This document shows positions 9,994-22,289 of a stretch of DNA of 64,000 nucleotides, piece after piece. The stretch lies in the NCBI GenBank assembly GCA_017852835.1, contig JAFMKS010000003.1, positions 9,535-73,534 on the forward strand. Direction: 5' to 3'. A program made the translations under genes and the position numbers. The first letter of the stretch is position 1; each line of letters starts with the position of its first letter. Source of the DNA: Paracoccaceae bacterium. GTDB taxonomy: Bacteria; Pseudomonadota; Alphaproteobacteria; Rhodobacterales; Rhodobacteraceae. Under the pieces are notes generated by a model. That model was not told the DNA's origin. It ran no database searches and saw only the letters and a program-made list of their open reading frames with translations.

Positions 9994-10857
9994 ATGACCG
10001 TCACGTCATCAATTATATTTCTGAACAGCACCGAACAAAGTCAAATCCGCGATCTGCTGCGCAGGACGGCAAAAACCGAAATCATGCCAAGATTCCAAAA
10101 CTTGTCCGCACAGGACGTCAGCACCAAATCACGCGATGATGATCTGGTGACTAAAGCGGACCTTGCATCAGAAGCGATGATAACCGCGGAATTGCAAAAC
10201 CTGTTCCCGCATGCTGTCGTCGTTGGTGAGGAGGTTATTTCCAAACATCCATCCCTGCGTACCCAGATGGCCGATCATGAAATTTGTTTCGTGATTGATC
10301 CCATTGATGGCACCTGGAATTTTGCAAATGGCATTCCGCTGTTTGGTATCATTCTTTCGGTGTTGCATTTTGGGCGACCAATTTACGGTCTGCTTTATGA
10401 TCCCGTCATGGATGATTTTATCGAGGCCGATTTGGGACAAAGCACCTGCGATTTCAGCGATGCACAGGATAGGCGCCGTTCGTTGCGAACCGCACAGCCC
10501 CGCGCGGCCGAGGATTTGACAGGCTACATACACTTTGGCCTGTTGCCCAAGGAAACCCAATTCACGCTAGCGCCCCATCTACCTAAATTTCGGCGCACGT
10601 CTGTGTTGCGCTGTTCATGCCACGAATACCGTATTTTGGCGCAGGGCCATGTGGATTTTTGCCTATCCTCCATTTTAAATCCATGGGATCACGCGGCTGG
10701 TGTTTTAACAACACAGCTGGCTGGTGGGGTCTCAAAAATGTTTGATGATCAAGAATACAATGCACGGCTTACTGAAGGGTATTTGTTAAGTGCATCGTCC
10801 GAGGAAACATGGAACACCGTCGCCGACATTTTGCGACCCGTCCTATGGAAGGGATGA
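9994..10857 (+). CDS. Inositol monophosphatase family protein
   Basis: VVGEEVIS, IDPIDGTWNFANG, WDHAAGVL motifs. Confidence 0.88.
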   Translation: MTVTSSIIFLNSTEQSQIRDLLRRTAKTEIMPRFQNLSAQDVSTKSRDDDLVTKADLASEAMITAELQNLFPHAVVVGEEVISKHPSLRTQMADHEICFVIDPIDGTWNFANGIPLFGIILSVLHFGRPIYGLLYDPVMDDFIEADLGQSTCDFSDAQDRRRSLRTAQPRAAEDLTGYIHFGLLPKETQFTLAPHLPKFRRTSVLRCSCHEYRILAQGHVDFCLSSILNPWDHAAGVLTTQLAGGVSKMFDDQEYNARLTEGYLLSASSEETWNTVADILRPVLWKG

Positions 10858-10887
10858 GGCGCAACCCCGCGCCCCATCCGAATGACT

Positions 10888-11538
10888 TCATGCGTGTTTT
10901 GTTGTCCGCAAATATGGAAGTTTGACGTCAATTTCACCAAACTTTTCACGTGCCTGATCGTCGTTCAGGGTCAGTGCGACAATCACATCTTGGCCCGTTG
11001 TCCAATTGGCAGGTGTTGCAATTGGTTGTCCAAATGTTGCCTGCAACCCGTCAAGTGCACGCAAAACTTCTGCGAAATTACGGCCCACTGACATTGGGTA
11101 TGTCATGATCAACTGCACCTTTTTATCGGGGCTGATGATGAAAACAGAACGCACTGATGCGCTGTCGGCGGCGGTGCGCCCATCAGGCAAATAGGCATCC
11201 GCAGGAAGCATGTCGAACTGTTTCGATACAGCTAGGTTTTCATCCGCAATGATTGGAAAAGAGGCTGACGCACCAGAAAACGACTCGATGTCTGCTTTCC
11301 AATCTTTATGCTCTTCCACACCATCAACGGATAGGCCAATCACCTTGGTGTTACGCGCGGCCCATTCGTCAGCCAATTGCGCAACTGCCCCAAACTCAGT
11401 GGTACAAACGGGTGTATGATCCTTGGGGTGTGAAAACAGAATGGCCCAGCTGTCGCCGATCCAGTCATGAAAAGTGATCTGACCTTGGTCCGTTTCAGCA
11501 ATAAAATTCGGAACGATGTCGTTGATGCGTAAACCCAT
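10888..11538 (-). CDS. Peroxiredoxin, 1-Cys (Prx6) type
   Basis: FSHPKDHTPVCTTEFGAVAQL and long Prx6-type C-terminus. Confidence 0.92.
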   Translation of the reverse strand: MGLRINDIVPNFIAETDQGQITFHDWIGDSWAILFSHPKDHTPVCTTEFGAVAQLADEWAARNTKVIGLSVDGVEEHKDWKADIESFSGASASFPIIADENLAVSKQFDMLPADAYLPDGRTAADSASVRSVFIISPDKKVQLIMTYPMSVGRNFAEVLRALDGLQATFGQPIATPANWTTGQDVIVALTLNDDQAREKFGEIDVKLPYLRTTKHA

Positions 11539-11620
11539 TTAGGTGCTCCTCTAATATATTCATGAAAATCTATATATGAGATCACGTGGATAAGTTACAC
11601 AGGCCTATTGCAATAACTGT

Positions 11621-11648
11621 ATGACAGTGACACTCTGCCGCGTATAAT
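11621..11648 (+). promoter_or_regulatory. Sigma70-like promoter for the aldehyde dehydrogenase gene
   Basis: atgaca (11621-11626) - 16 nt - tataat (11643-11648). Confidence 0.45.
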
Positions 11649-11700
11649 TTGATCAAATTCTTGAGTCGTCAAAAACGACCACTGGATGAAGGAGCATATC

Positions 11701-13143
11701 ATGATCGAGAAACGTCAATTTTACATCAACGGATCTTGGGTGGACCCAAAGGACGGGCGTGATCATCAGGTTATCAACCCATCAACAGAAGAGGCTTGTG
11801 CCACAATTTCCCTAGGTGGGCAGGCAGATACAGATGCTGCTGCCGCCGCCGCCAAAGCGGCGCTACCTGCATGGATGGCAACCCCTGTCGAAGATCGGAT
11901 CGCATTGGTTGGAAAATTACTGGATCTTTACAACACCCGCGCCGCTGATATGGCCGGGGCGATCAGCATGGAAATGGGTGCGCCAATCGACATGGCGACA
12001 GGGCAACAAACACCTGCAGGATCATGGCATTTGAAAAACTTTATCCATGCGGCCAAGGGATTTGAATTTGATCGCCCCCTAAATGATCGCGCACCAAACG
12101 ATCGCATTATTTATGAGGCAGTGGGCGTAGCGGCGTTAATCACGCCATGGAACTGGCCCATGAACCAAGTCACCCTAAAGGTAGGTGCGGCGGCAATCGC
12201 GGGATGCACAATGGTTTTGAAACCATCTGAGGAAAGCCCACTAAACGCTATGATTTTCGCCGAATTGATGGACGAGGCGGGATTCCCAGCGGGTGTCTTC
12301 AACCTTGTAAACGGGGACGGTGTTGGTGTGGGCAGTCAGCTAAGCGCGCATCCAGATGTGGACATGGTTAGCTTTACTGGATCATCACGCGCTGGTCGTC
12401 TGATTTCCAAAAGTGCGGCGGACACACTGAAACGCGTTCACCTTGAACTGGGGGGTAAGGGCGCAAACATTATCTTTGCTGATGCGGATGAAAAGGCCGT
12501 CAAACGTGGCGTTCTGCATTGCATGAACAATACTGGTCAATCCTGTAATGCGCCGACGCGTATGTTAGTACAGCGTGATATCTATGATCAGGCCGTCGAA
12601 ATCGCGGCTGAGACTGCGGCAAAGGTCACCGTTGGCTCCGCAGGCGAGGAGGGGCGCCACATTGGACCCGTTGTAAACGCCGCACAGTTTGAAAAAATCC
12701 AAGGTATGATCGAAAAAGGCATTGAGGAAGGTGCGCGTTTGATCGCGGGCGGCCCAGGACGCCCCGAAGGTATGAACCGCGGCTATTTCATTCGTCCAAC
12801 TGTTTTTGCCGATTGCAATAACGACATGACCATCATGCGCGAAGAAATCTTTGGCCCGGTTTTATCAATGATGCCATTTGATACCGAGGAAGAGGCCATC
12901 GAAATCGCCAACGATACAGTTTACGGCCTGACCAACTATGTTCAGACACAGGATAGCACGCGCGCAAACAGATTGGCGCGCGCCTTGCGTTCTGGCATGG
13001 TGGAAATGAACGGCACATCCCGCGGCGCAGGTGCGCCCTTTGGCGGTATGAAACAGTCGGGCAATGGACGTGAAGGTGGCCTTTGGGGCATCGAGGATTT
13101 CTTAGAAGTCAAATCCGTTTCTGGTTGGACACCCGACGCATAA
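11701..13143 (+). CDS. Aldehyde dehydrogenase family protein
   Basis: TPWNWP, FTGSSRAGRLI, LELGGKGANIIFADAD, NTGQSCNAPTRML, EIFGPVLS motifs. Confidence 0.93.
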   Translation: MIEKRQFYINGSWVDPKDGRDHQVINPSTEEACATISLGGQADTDAAAAAAKAALPAWMATPVEDRIALVGKLLDLYNTRAADMAGAISMEMGAPIDMATGQQTPAGSWHLKNFIHAAKGFEFDRPLNDRAPNDRIIYEAVGVAALITPWNWPMNQVTLKVGAAAIAGCTMVLKPSEESPLNAMIFAELMDEAGFPAGVFNLVNGDGVGVGSQLSAHPDVDMVSFTGSSRAGRLISKSAADTLKRVHLELGGKGANIIFADADEKAVKRGVLHCMNNTGQSCNAPTRMLVQRDIYDQAVEIAAETAAKVTVGSAGEEGRHIGPVVNAAQFEKIQGMIEKGIEEGARLIAGGPGRPEGMNRGYFIRPTVFADCNNDMTIMREEIFGPVLSMMPFDTEEEAIEIANDTVYGLTNYVQTQDSTRANRLARALRSGMVEMNGTSRGAGAPFGGMKQSGNGREGGLWGIEDFLEVKSVSGWTPDA

Positions 13144-13172
13144 GATAGCATACATTTCAAAATTTTAGAGAC

Positions 13173-13203
13173 GAGAGCGTCAAAATGGGCGCTCTCTTTG
13201 TTT
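13173..13203 (+). terminator. Rho-independent terminator after the aldehyde dehydrogenase gene
   Basis: gagagcg...cgctctc followed by tttgttt. Confidence 0.75.
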
Positions 13204-13335
13204 AATTTAAATTAAAAATTTGTCGTGACGAGTGACCATCTCCATTGGTCGCCCAAATTGAACAATGTTTGGAACCCTTGGCCCAAATTCGCGCGCAACT
13301 GGATGCTGCGCGCGATAAATCAGGTTAGCCTTTCA

Positions 13336-15840
13336 TTATCCGTCTTTGCGGATCACTTCGTTTTTGGGATCATATGGGCTGTCGCATGTGATGACGGCGT
13401 CCCATAGTTTATCCTGCATCTTCACCTTAAGCTTTTGACCCTCAACCGCGACATCTGGGCGGACATATCCCATGCCGATGGATTGATCGAACGCCACCGA
13501 ATATCCGCCTGATGTCAAACGCCCAACGCGTGTTCCATCCTCAAGATAAAGCGCCTCGCGCCCCCATGGATCGGCATCATCTGGGCCATCAATCAGCACA
13601 GTGATACATTTGCTACGAACCCCAATCGCCTTAAGCTCGGCCTTGCCGTGGAACTCTTTGTTCATGTCGATAAAGCGGGGCAAATCCGCCTCAAGTGGTG
13701 TGGCATCGCGACCCAATTCGTTGCCAAAGGCACGGTAAGATTTTTCCTGACGCAGCCAGTTTTGCGCACGCGCACCGACAAGTTTCATGTCGTGCTTCGC
13801 ACCTGCCTCCATCAACAAATCCCAAAGATAGCGTTGCATTTCGATCGGATGGTGCAATTCCCAACCCAATTCACCCGTATAGGCCACACGAATCGCGTTC
13901 ACGGGGCACATGCCCAATTCAATCTGACGCGCGGATAACCAGGGGAAGCGTTTATTCGAAAGCGCAGTGTCGGGATCAGCATCCTTGATCACCTCTTTCA
14001 ACACATCACGCGACTTTGGACCTGCGATGGCAAATACGCCCCATTGTGATGTGACATCCTGCACGGACATATATCCGAATTCTGGGATCTTATCCTCGAC
14101 CGCTTTTTGCAGATAATCGCTGTCATAGGCTTGCCATGCGCCTGCGGACACAAGGTAATATTCGTCCTCTGCAATGCGCACGATGGTAAATTCCGTACGT
14201 GTTGTTCCCGCACCTGTCAGCGCATAAGTCAGATTGATACGACCGACTTTGGGCAGTTTGTTACAGGTGAACCAATCCAAGAATTGAGTGGCGCCTGGGC
14301 CCTTTAGCAAATGTTTTGTGAACGCGGTTGCGTCAATCAAACCAACACCTTCTCGAACCGCCTTGGCCTCATCCTTGGCGTATTGCCACCAACCGCCACG
14401 GCGGAAACTGCGCGCATCATGATCAAAGCTGTCTGCGGCATCCAAAGGACCGTAATAATTCGGACGTTCCCATCCGTTTACACAACCGAATTGGGCACCC
14501 AGTTCTTTTTGACGATCATAGGCAGGGGCCGTGCGCAATGGGCGGCAGGCCTCGCGCTCTTCATCTGGGTGGTGAAGAATGTAGACATGTTCGTAACATT
14601 CCTCGTTCTTGCGCGCTGCATACTCGGTCGTCATCCATGACCCGTAGCGTTTCGGATCAAGCGAGGCCATGTCAATTTCTGCTTCACCTTCCACCATCAT
14701 CTGGGCAAGGTAATATCCTGTGCCCCCCGCTGCGGTGATGCCGAATGAAAACCCTTCGGCCAACCACATGTTGCGCAAACCAGGTGCAGGACCAACCAAT
14801 GGATTACCATCAGGTGTGTAGCAAATCGGACCGTTATAATCGTCCTTTAGACCCACTTCCTCTGTTGACGGAATGCGGTGGATCATAGACATATATTCTT
14901 CTTCAATCCGTTCCAAATCCAATGGGAACAAATCGGCGCGGAAACTATCTGGCACACCATATTCAAAACGCGCAGGTGCATTGCGTTCGTATGGACCTAG
15001 GATCCAACCGCCACGCTCTTCACGGACGTACCATTTTGCGTCGGCATCGCGCAAAACGGGGTGTTCAATATTGCCCGCCTCGCGAAATGCGACCAGCGCG
15101 GGATCAGGTTCCGTTACGATAAATTGGTGTTCCACTGGGATCGCCGGAATTTTGATACCCAACAATTTGGCGGTCCGCTGCGCGTGATTGCCTGTCGCTG
15201 TCACAACGTGTTCCGCTGTGATCACGGTCTGTTCATCTGATGCGACCAGATTGCCGCCCTTTTCCACCATTTTGGTGACCGTGACACGCCATTCGGATCC
15301 TGTCCACTCATAGCCGTCAACTTGCCACTTGCGTTCAATGATGACGCCACGCTGACGCGCGCCTTTGGCCATCGCCATGGTTACATCGGCTGGATTGATA
15401 TAACCGTCTGTTGGGTGATAAATCGCACCTTTCAAATCCTCGGTCCGCACCAATGGCCAACGCTCTTTAATTTGCGCGGGCGTCATCCACTCATATGGGA
15501 CGTCGCATGTTTCAGCCGTTGATGCATAGAGCATGTATTCATCCATGCGTTCCTGAGTTTGCGCCATACGCAGGTTACCCACCACAAAGAAACCCGCATC
15601 CAAACCGGTTTCTTCCTCAAGTGTTTTGTAGAAATCGACCGAGTATTTGTGGATGTGGGTTGTCGCATAGGACATGTTAAACAACGGCAACAACCCTGCC
15701 GCGTGCCAGGTTGAACCAGAGGTCAACTCATCCCGCTCCAAAAGCATGACATCCTTCCACCCAGCCTTGGCCAAATGATAGGCGATTGATGTTCCAACGG
15801 CGCCACCGCCGACAACCAGTGCTTTTACATGAGTTTGCAT
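13336..15840 (-). CDS. FAD-dependent oxidoreductase with GcvT domain (dimethylglycine/sarcosine dehydrogenase-like)
   Basis: ALVVGGGAVGTSIAYHLAKAGW N-terminal DAO domain; C-terminal GcvT-like region VAYTGELGWELH, LGRDATPLEADL. Confidence 0.88.
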   Translation of the reverse strand: MQTHVKALVVGGGAVGTSIAYHLAKAGWKDVMLLERDELTSGSTWHAAGLLPLFNMSYATTHIHKYSVDFYKTLEEETGLDAGFFVVGNLRMAQTQERMDEYMLYASTAETCDVPYEWMTPAQIKERWPLVRTEDLKGAIYHPTDGYINPADVTMAMAKGARQRGVIIERKWQVDGYEWTGSEWRVTVTKMVEKGGNLVASDEQTVITAEHVVTATGNHAQRTAKLLGIKIPAIPVEHQFIVTEPDPALVAFREAGNIEHPVLRDADAKWYVREERGGWILGPYERNAPARFEYGVPDSFRADLFPLDLERIEEEYMSMIHRIPSTEEVGLKDDYNGPICYTPDGNPLVGPAPGLRNMWLAEGFSFGITAAGGTGYYLAQMMVEGEAEIDMASLDPKRYGSWMTTEYAARKNEECYEHVYILHHPDEEREACRPLRTAPAYDRQKELGAQFGCVNGWERPNYYGPLDAADSFDHDARSFRRGGWWQYAKDEAKAVREGVGLIDATAFTKHLLKGPGATQFLDWFTCNKLPKVGRINLTYALTGAGTTRTEFTIVRIAEDEYYLVSAGAWQAYDSDYLQKAVEDKIPEFGYMSVQDVTSQWGVFAIAGPKSRDVLKEVIKDADPDTALSNKRFPWLSARQIELGMCPVNAIRVAYTGELGWELHHPIEMQRYLWDLLMEAGAKHDMKLVGARAQNWLRQEKSYRAFGNELGRDATPLEADLPRFIDMNKEFHGKAELKAIGVRSKCITVLIDGPDDADPWGREALYLEDGTRVGRLTSGGYSVAFDQSIGMGYVRPDVAVEGQKLKVKMQDKLWDAVITCDSPYDPKNEVIRKDG

Positions 15841-15946
15841 GAACCCGACTCCTTTGTCGCATAATTAGAAACTCTTTAGCATGTTGATATAATCGTGCGA
15901 AACCCAGCCGACCAAAGATCAGCAAAATGCGACGAAGGAGGGGCGT

Positions 15947-16381
15947 TTAGTATTCAACCCCCTTCTCAAATTCGCGTTGAAAAGCCAGAAACTCATTGGT
16001 CTTCCAGATATCGATACCTTCAAAAAACGCAATCATTTGACGTCTGGAATGTTTGCTGGTGATTGCATATCGAAAATCATAACCAAATCCTGCTTCGTAC
16101 GACAAAACAGTGTCGTCACTGATTTTATCGTTCAGCTCATACCGCATGCCGTTTACGCGAACGACATGCCCTCGGGGCTTTGTATCTGATTCCATCTCAC
16201 GCACAGATTGCGCAAATGCATCAGCCGCGCTAAACGCATCTGCCTTCATTTTTTCAATACCAGCAAGCGCACCAATTCCCGCTTTCATCGGAGCTAAAAA
16301 ACCCAATTCAACAACAAATTCCATTGGTCCATTTTGGATAACATACACCTGCCTATCAAACGAGATAGACGCCAACTTCAT
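15947..16381 (-). CDS. Hypothetical protein (144 aa)
   Basis: Open frame, no recognised family. Confidence 0.5.
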   Translation of the reverse strand: MKLASISFDRQVYVIQNGPMEFVVELGFLAPMKAGIGALAGIEKMKADAFSAADAFAQSVREMESDTKPRGHVVRVNGMRYELNDKISDDTVLSYEAGFGYDFRYAITSKHSRRQMIAFFEGIDIWKTNEFLAFQREFEKGVEY

Positions 16382-16444
16382 TTTTGAGGCCGCCTGCGCA
16401 TCGGGGTAGAGCGGAATTTTTTGAACGTTTGTTATTTAAAATAA

Positions 16445-17752
<1,308 letters not shown>

Positions 17753-17780
17753 CGTAACGTTTTCGGATTGAGGGGGCAAT

Positions 17781-18683
17781 TTGGCTCAAAACCGACCCCA
17801 AACAAACGACTATCTTTCCCCGCTAAAACAGTTATTGGCGGGCGTTGTTATCCTGTTTCTTATCGTTATTTTCATCGTTTGGCGCATTGATAGCCCACGG
17901 GTCGAGCGTTTCCGCGTGATGTTAATGGATCGCTTTTTACCCAATAGTGAATGGGCGATGGCCCCGCTCACACGAACGGTAAATGTGATCCAAGATTTCC
18001 AAAGCTACCAATCGCTTTACGATCAAAATCAGCAGTTGCGCCGCGAACTTCAACAAATGAAAAGCTGGAAAGAAGCGGCTTTGCAGTTGGAACAAGAAAA
18101 TGCGCGATTGCTGGACTTAAACAAACTGCAACTTGATGCACAGCTGACGTGGATCAGTGGGATTGTGCGCACCGACAGCGGTTCACCTTTTCGTCAATCG
18201 GTGTTGTTGAACGTCGGCGGCCAAGATGGCATCCAAAACGGTTGGGCCGCGATGGACGGACTGGGCCTTGTTGGACGGATTGCAGGTGTCGGTGAACGCA
18301 CATCACGTGTTATTTTATTGACAGATCCATATAGTCAAATCCCCGCCGTCATTCAGCCATCTCGCGAAAACGCGTTGGTCGTGGGCGACAATACATCTGA
18401 TCCACTGGTCGATTTCATTGAAAATGCTGATTTGGTCCGCGCAGGGGACCGCATTGTGACATCTGGAAATGGTGGTGTGCTGCCCCCTGGATTGTTGATC
18501 GGCCAATTGGTTGTTGACCCAAATGGGCGTCTTAGGGCGCGACTATCGGCAGATTACGAACGTTTGGAATATCTGCGTGTGCTGCGCGATTACAGTGTTG
18601 TGGAAATATCTGATACACAAAATGTCCTGATGTCTGTCGAGGACCTGCAACACCAACAAGCAGAAGAACCGAAAGATGAGTGA
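17781..18683 (+). CDS. mreC: Rod shape-determining protein MreC
   Basis: Position in operon; coiled-coil plus VGRIAGVGERTSRVILLTDPYSQIPAVI. Confidence 0.93.
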   Translation: MAQNRPQTNDYLSPLKQLLAGVVILFLIVIFIVWRIDSPRVERFRVMLMDRFLPNSEWAMAPLTRTVNVIQDFQSYQSLYDQNQQLRRELQQMKSWKEAALQLEQENARLLDLNKLQLDAQLTWISGIVRTDSGSPFRQSVLLNVGGQDGIQNGWAAMDGLGLVGRIAGVGERTSRVILLTDPYSQIPAVIQPSRENALVVGDNTSDPLVDFIENADLVRAGDRIVTSGNGGVLPPGLLIGQLVVDPNGRLRARLSADYERLEYLRVLRDYSVVEISDTQNVLMSVEDLQHQQAEEPKDE

Positions 18684-19191
18684 TCGTGGTTATAACACGT
18701 GGGTGTATCGCATCAGCTTTGTGTTCCTTGGCTTAGCACTCATCGTGTTGCAGCTCTTGCCGTTGCAAACAATTCCGCAAACATGGGCGGGACCAGATGT
18801 GATGATGTGCCTTGTTTTTGCATGGAGCGTGCGACGGCCCGATTATGTGCCGACACTTCTGATCGCTGCGGTGATCCTACTCGAAGATTTTCTGATACAG
18901 CGTCCGCCCGGTCTACACGCAGCATTGATTGTGGGGACAAGTTTTTGGTTAAAATCCAAGGCAAACACAGCAGACGACCAAACGATAACGGGTGAAATTG
19001 TACAAATAACAATCGCCGTTTTGGGCGTACTGTTGGCAACCCGTCTGATGCTCGCCCTCGCGTTGCTCCCTCTACCGTCTCTGTCAGTGCACTTTGCACA
19101 GGCGCTTAGCACGATTATATTTTATCCAGTAATGGCACTGACTTCTGCCTTTGTTCTAAACGTAAAACCCATCAAACAATCCGAACCCTAA
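18676..19191 (+). CDS. mreD: Rod shape-determining protein MreD
   Basis: Small polytopic protein between mreC and mrdA. Confidence 0.85.
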   Translation: MSDRGYNTWVYRISFVFLGLALIVLQLLPLQTIPQTWAGPDVMMCLVFAWSVRRPDYVPTLLIAAVILLEDFLIQRPPGLHAALIVGTSFWLKSKANTADDQTITGEIVQITIAVLGVLLATRLMLALALLPLPSLSVHFAQALSTIIFYPVMALTSAFVLNVKPIKQSEP

Positions 19192-19197
19192 GCAACC

Positions 19198-21141
19198 ATG
19201 AAACCAACCACCAAATCACAGCAAAAAATTTGGCAACGGTTTTCCCGCCGCTCTTTGCTGATTGGAGGCGTTCAATTGGGATTTGCGGGTTTGCTGGGTC
19301 TGCGCATGCGGCAATTACAGATCAAAGAGGCCGATCAATTCAGACTGCTGGCAGAAGAAAACAGAATTAACGTTCGCCTTATTCCGCCAGAACGAGGAGA
19401 AATTTATGATTTAAATGGCTTTGTTCTTGCCGAGAACGAGCCGACCTATCGGATCACCATTGTCCAAGAAGACGCAGGTGACGTCGACAAAGTTCTGGAA
19501 AAAATCCGCCTTTTGATCGAATTGAGTGACGATGATATTGCGCGTGCCCGCTCGGAAATGAAACGGTCGGCACCCTTTCTGCCCGTCACACTGCGCGACC
19601 GCGTCACGCGCGCAGAAATAGAACGTGTTGCCGAAAACGCGCCGAGTTTGCCGGGGATCACACCCGAGGTTGGATTGTCGCGTATCTATCCCTTAAATGA
19701 CATATTTTCGCATGTTGTCGGCTATGTCGGACCTGTCAGTAGCCGTGATTTGGAACGGCGTCAGGATGATGATCCACTTTTACGCATACCACGGTTTCAG
19801 ATCGGCAAAGTTGGGATTGAGTCAAAATTGGAAAATGGTCTGCGCGGACGTGCAGGTGCGCGCCAAGTTGAGGTAAATGCCGTTGGCCGAGTGATGCGTG
19901 AATTGGATCGTCGCGAAGGAACAGCAGGTCAAAAACTGCAACTGACCGTGGACGCCAATCTGCAATCATATATCAAAGCGCGTTTGGGCGAAGAAAGTGC
20001 CTCTGTCGTTGTGATGGATTGTAAAACAGGGGCGCTGCGCGCAATTGCTTCTGCCCCCAGTTATGATCCGAACAAATTTGTGCGCGGCATTTCATACAAT
20101 GATTATAATGAATTGCGCGATAATGATCACAGGCCACTTGCCTCAAAAACCGTTCAGGATGCCTATCCACCTGGATCGACCTTTAAAATGGTGACCGTGC
20201 TGGCTGCACTCGAAAATGGAACAATAACGCCAGAGGACACATTTTTTTGCCCCGGTCATTTGGATGTTTCCAATCGGCGCTTCCATTGCTGGAAAGGGGG
20301 CGGGCACGGGAAAGTCGATCTCGTGACGTCGCTGAAAGAAAGCTGTGACGTTTATTACTATGAATTGGCCTTGCAGGTTGGCATTGAACGCATTGCGGAT
20401 ATGGCGCGTCGTTTGGGTCTTGGAGAAAAACATGCGGTTCCAATGTCTGCGGTCAGTTCAGGACTAATCCCGGACAAAGACTGGAAGTTTGCAAATCGCG
20501 GGGCGAATTGGCTGATTGGGGATACGGTGGTTGCAGCGATTGGTCAGGGCTATGTGTCCGCCTCTCCGCTTCAACTGGCTGTGATGACCGCGCGTTTGGC
20601 CAGTGGTCTGGCACTGGACCCGCAATTAATTCGCGCAGAAAATGGGCAAACCAAGCTCCGAACGGATTTTACAGAGCTGGACATAGATCCAAAGCATTTG
20701 AAAATCGTGCGCGATGCAATGTTCTCGGTTACGAATGATCGCAAGGGAACGGCCTATTCATCCCGCATCATCGCGGATAATGCGCGAATGGCGGGAAAAA
20801 CAGGAACCAGTCAGGTCCGTAATATTTCCGAAGCCGAACGTCGTTCAGGCGTCATTAAAAACGAAGATTTGCCGTGGGAACGGCGCGACCATGCATTATT
20901 CGTGAACTTTGCCCCCGCTGACGATCCTGAAATTGCCGTGTGCGTAGTTGTCGAGCATGGCGGTGGCGGATCCGCAGCCGCAGCCCCAATTGCACGTGAC
21001 ATCACACTTCAGGCACTTTACGAGGGGGACCCCCCACTTGATGCCTATCCCCCAAAGGACCGTGAACGGATCGCCAAGCAGCAACGCGAAATTCGCGCAA
21101 AAATGCCCGATCTAAACGCAGTACGAAAGGCGCGCGTATGA
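19198..21141 (+). CDS. mrdA: Penicillin-binding protein 2
   Basis: PPGSTFKMVT (SxxK), KTGTSQVR (KTG), ERGEIYDLNG. Confidence 0.95.
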   Translation: MKPTTKSQQKIWQRFSRRSLLIGGVQLGFAGLLGLRMRQLQIKEADQFRLLAEENRINVRLIPPERGEIYDLNGFVLAENEPTYRITIVQEDAGDVDKVLEKIRLLIELSDDDIARARSEMKRSAPFLPVTLRDRVTRAEIERVAENAPSLPGITPEVGLSRIYPLNDIFSHVVGYVGPVSSRDLERRQDDDPLLRIPRFQIGKVGIESKLENGLRGRAGARQVEVNAVGRVMRELDRREGTAGQKLQLTVDANLQSYIKARLGEESASVVVMDCKTGALRAIASAPSYDPNKFVRGISYNDYNELRDNDHRPLASKTVQDAYPPGSTFKMVTVLAALENGTITPEDTFFCPGHLDVSNRRFHCWKGGGHGKVDLVTSLKESCDVYYYELALQVGIERIADMARRLGLGEKHAVPMSAVSSGLIPDKDWKFANRGANWLIGDTVVAAIGQGYVSASPLQLAVMTARLASGLALDPQLIRAENGQTKLRTDFTELDIDPKHLKIVRDAMFSVTNDRKGTAYSSRIIADNARMAGKTGTSQVRNISEAERRSGVIKNEDLPWERRDHALFVNFAPADDPEIAVCVVVEHGGGGSAAAAPIARDITLQALYEGDPPLDAYPPKDRERIAKQQREIRAKMPDLNAVRKARV

Positions 21142-22289
21142 GTTATTTAGAGTACCGCGTCAAAGCCATCCCAACAGGGTTTCGCAAAATCTTTTTCATG
21201 AATTGGGGTTTGGTTCTGTTGTTGGTTGCGGCCGCCGCGATTGGATTTTTGATGCTGTATTCCGTTGCGGGCGGACAGTGGGACCCATGGGCCAGCGCGC
21301 AAATTAAACGGTTTGGACTTGGCCTCGCGTTGATGTTCGTGGTCGCAATGACCCCCATTTGGTTTTGGCGCAATGTGTCGGTTGTCGCCTACATTGGTTC
21401 ACTCATCCTTTTGATCGTTGTGGCCTATTTCGGATCCGTTGGGATGGGTGCACAGCGCTGGATCGATCTTGGTTTCATGCGCCTGCAGCCTTCTGAAGTG
21501 TGCAAGGTAACCTTAGTTATGGTGCTTGCCGCCTATTACGATTGGCTGCCTGCTGAGCGTGTTTCAAACCCCATATGGGTTATTTTCCCAATTATTTTGA
21601 TTTTGATCCCCGTTGGCATGGTTGTCACCCAGCCCGATTTGGGCACCTCGCTCTTATTGTTGTTTGGGGGTGGTGCTATGATGTTTTTGGCAGGCGTCCA
21701 CTGGGCCTATTTCGCCTCAGTCATCGCAATGGGTGCGGGTGGCATTGTCGCGATTTTTCAAAGCCGCGGACAAACATGGCAATTGCTAAACGACTATCAG
21801 TATCGTCGGATCGACACATTCTTGGACCCTGCATCCGATCCGTTGGGCGCAGGCTATCACATCACCCAGTCAAAAATTGCCCTTGGTTCGGGCGGCTGGG
21901 CTGGGCGTGGTTTAATGCAAGGCACGCAGACGCGTCTGAATTTCCTTCCAGAAAAACATACCGATTTCATTTTCACGACACTGGCCGAAGAATTGGGTTT
22001 CATTGGGGGCATGTCTTTATTGGTCATTTATCTCCTGATCCTTGCGTTTTGTTGGATTTCAGCTGCGCAAAATAAGGATCGTTTTTCAACTCTGTTGATC
22101 ATGGGTGTCGGTGTTACGTTCTTTTTGTTTTTTGCTGTGAACATGTCCATGGTCATGGGACTTGCCCCTGTCGTGGGCGTGCCCCTGCCCCTTGTTAGTT
22201 ATGGGGGATCTGCCATGTTGGTTCTTATGGGGGCATTTGGATTGGTCCAATCTGCCCATGTCCACCGTCCTAGAGGAGTACTAAGGTGA
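21138..22289 (+). CDS. rodA: Rod shape-determining protein RodA
   Basis: SEDS family; QPDLGTSLLLL, LPEKHTDFIFTTLAEELGFIGG, LPLVSYGGSAML. Confidence 0.95.
   Translation: MSYLEYRVKAIPTGFRKIFFMNWGLVLLLVAAAAIGFLMLYSVAGGQWDPWASAQIKRFGLGLALMFVVAMTPIWFWRNVSVVAYIGSLILLIVVAYFGSVGMGAQRWIDLGFMRLQPSEVCKVTLVMVLAAYYDWLPAERVSNPIWVIFPIILILIPVGMVVTQPDLGTSLLLLFGGGAMMFLAGVHWAYFASVIAMGAGGIVAIFQSRGQTWQLLNDYQYRRIDTFLDPASDPLGAGYHITQSKIALGSGGWAGRGLMQGTQTRLNFLPEKHTDFIFTTLAEELGFIGGMSLLVIYLLILAFCWISAAQNKDRFSTLLIMGVGVTFFLFFAVNMSMVMGLAPVVGVPLPLVSYGGSAMLVLMGAFGLVQSAHVHRPRGVLR

Noticed and set aside
13202-13215. Perfect 14-bp palindrome ttaatttaaattaa, resembling a CtrA TTAA-N7-TTAA site
   Set aside because: Spacing is 6, not 7, and it lies in a simple AT-rich stretch just after a terminator between convergent genes; no promoter role is supported.
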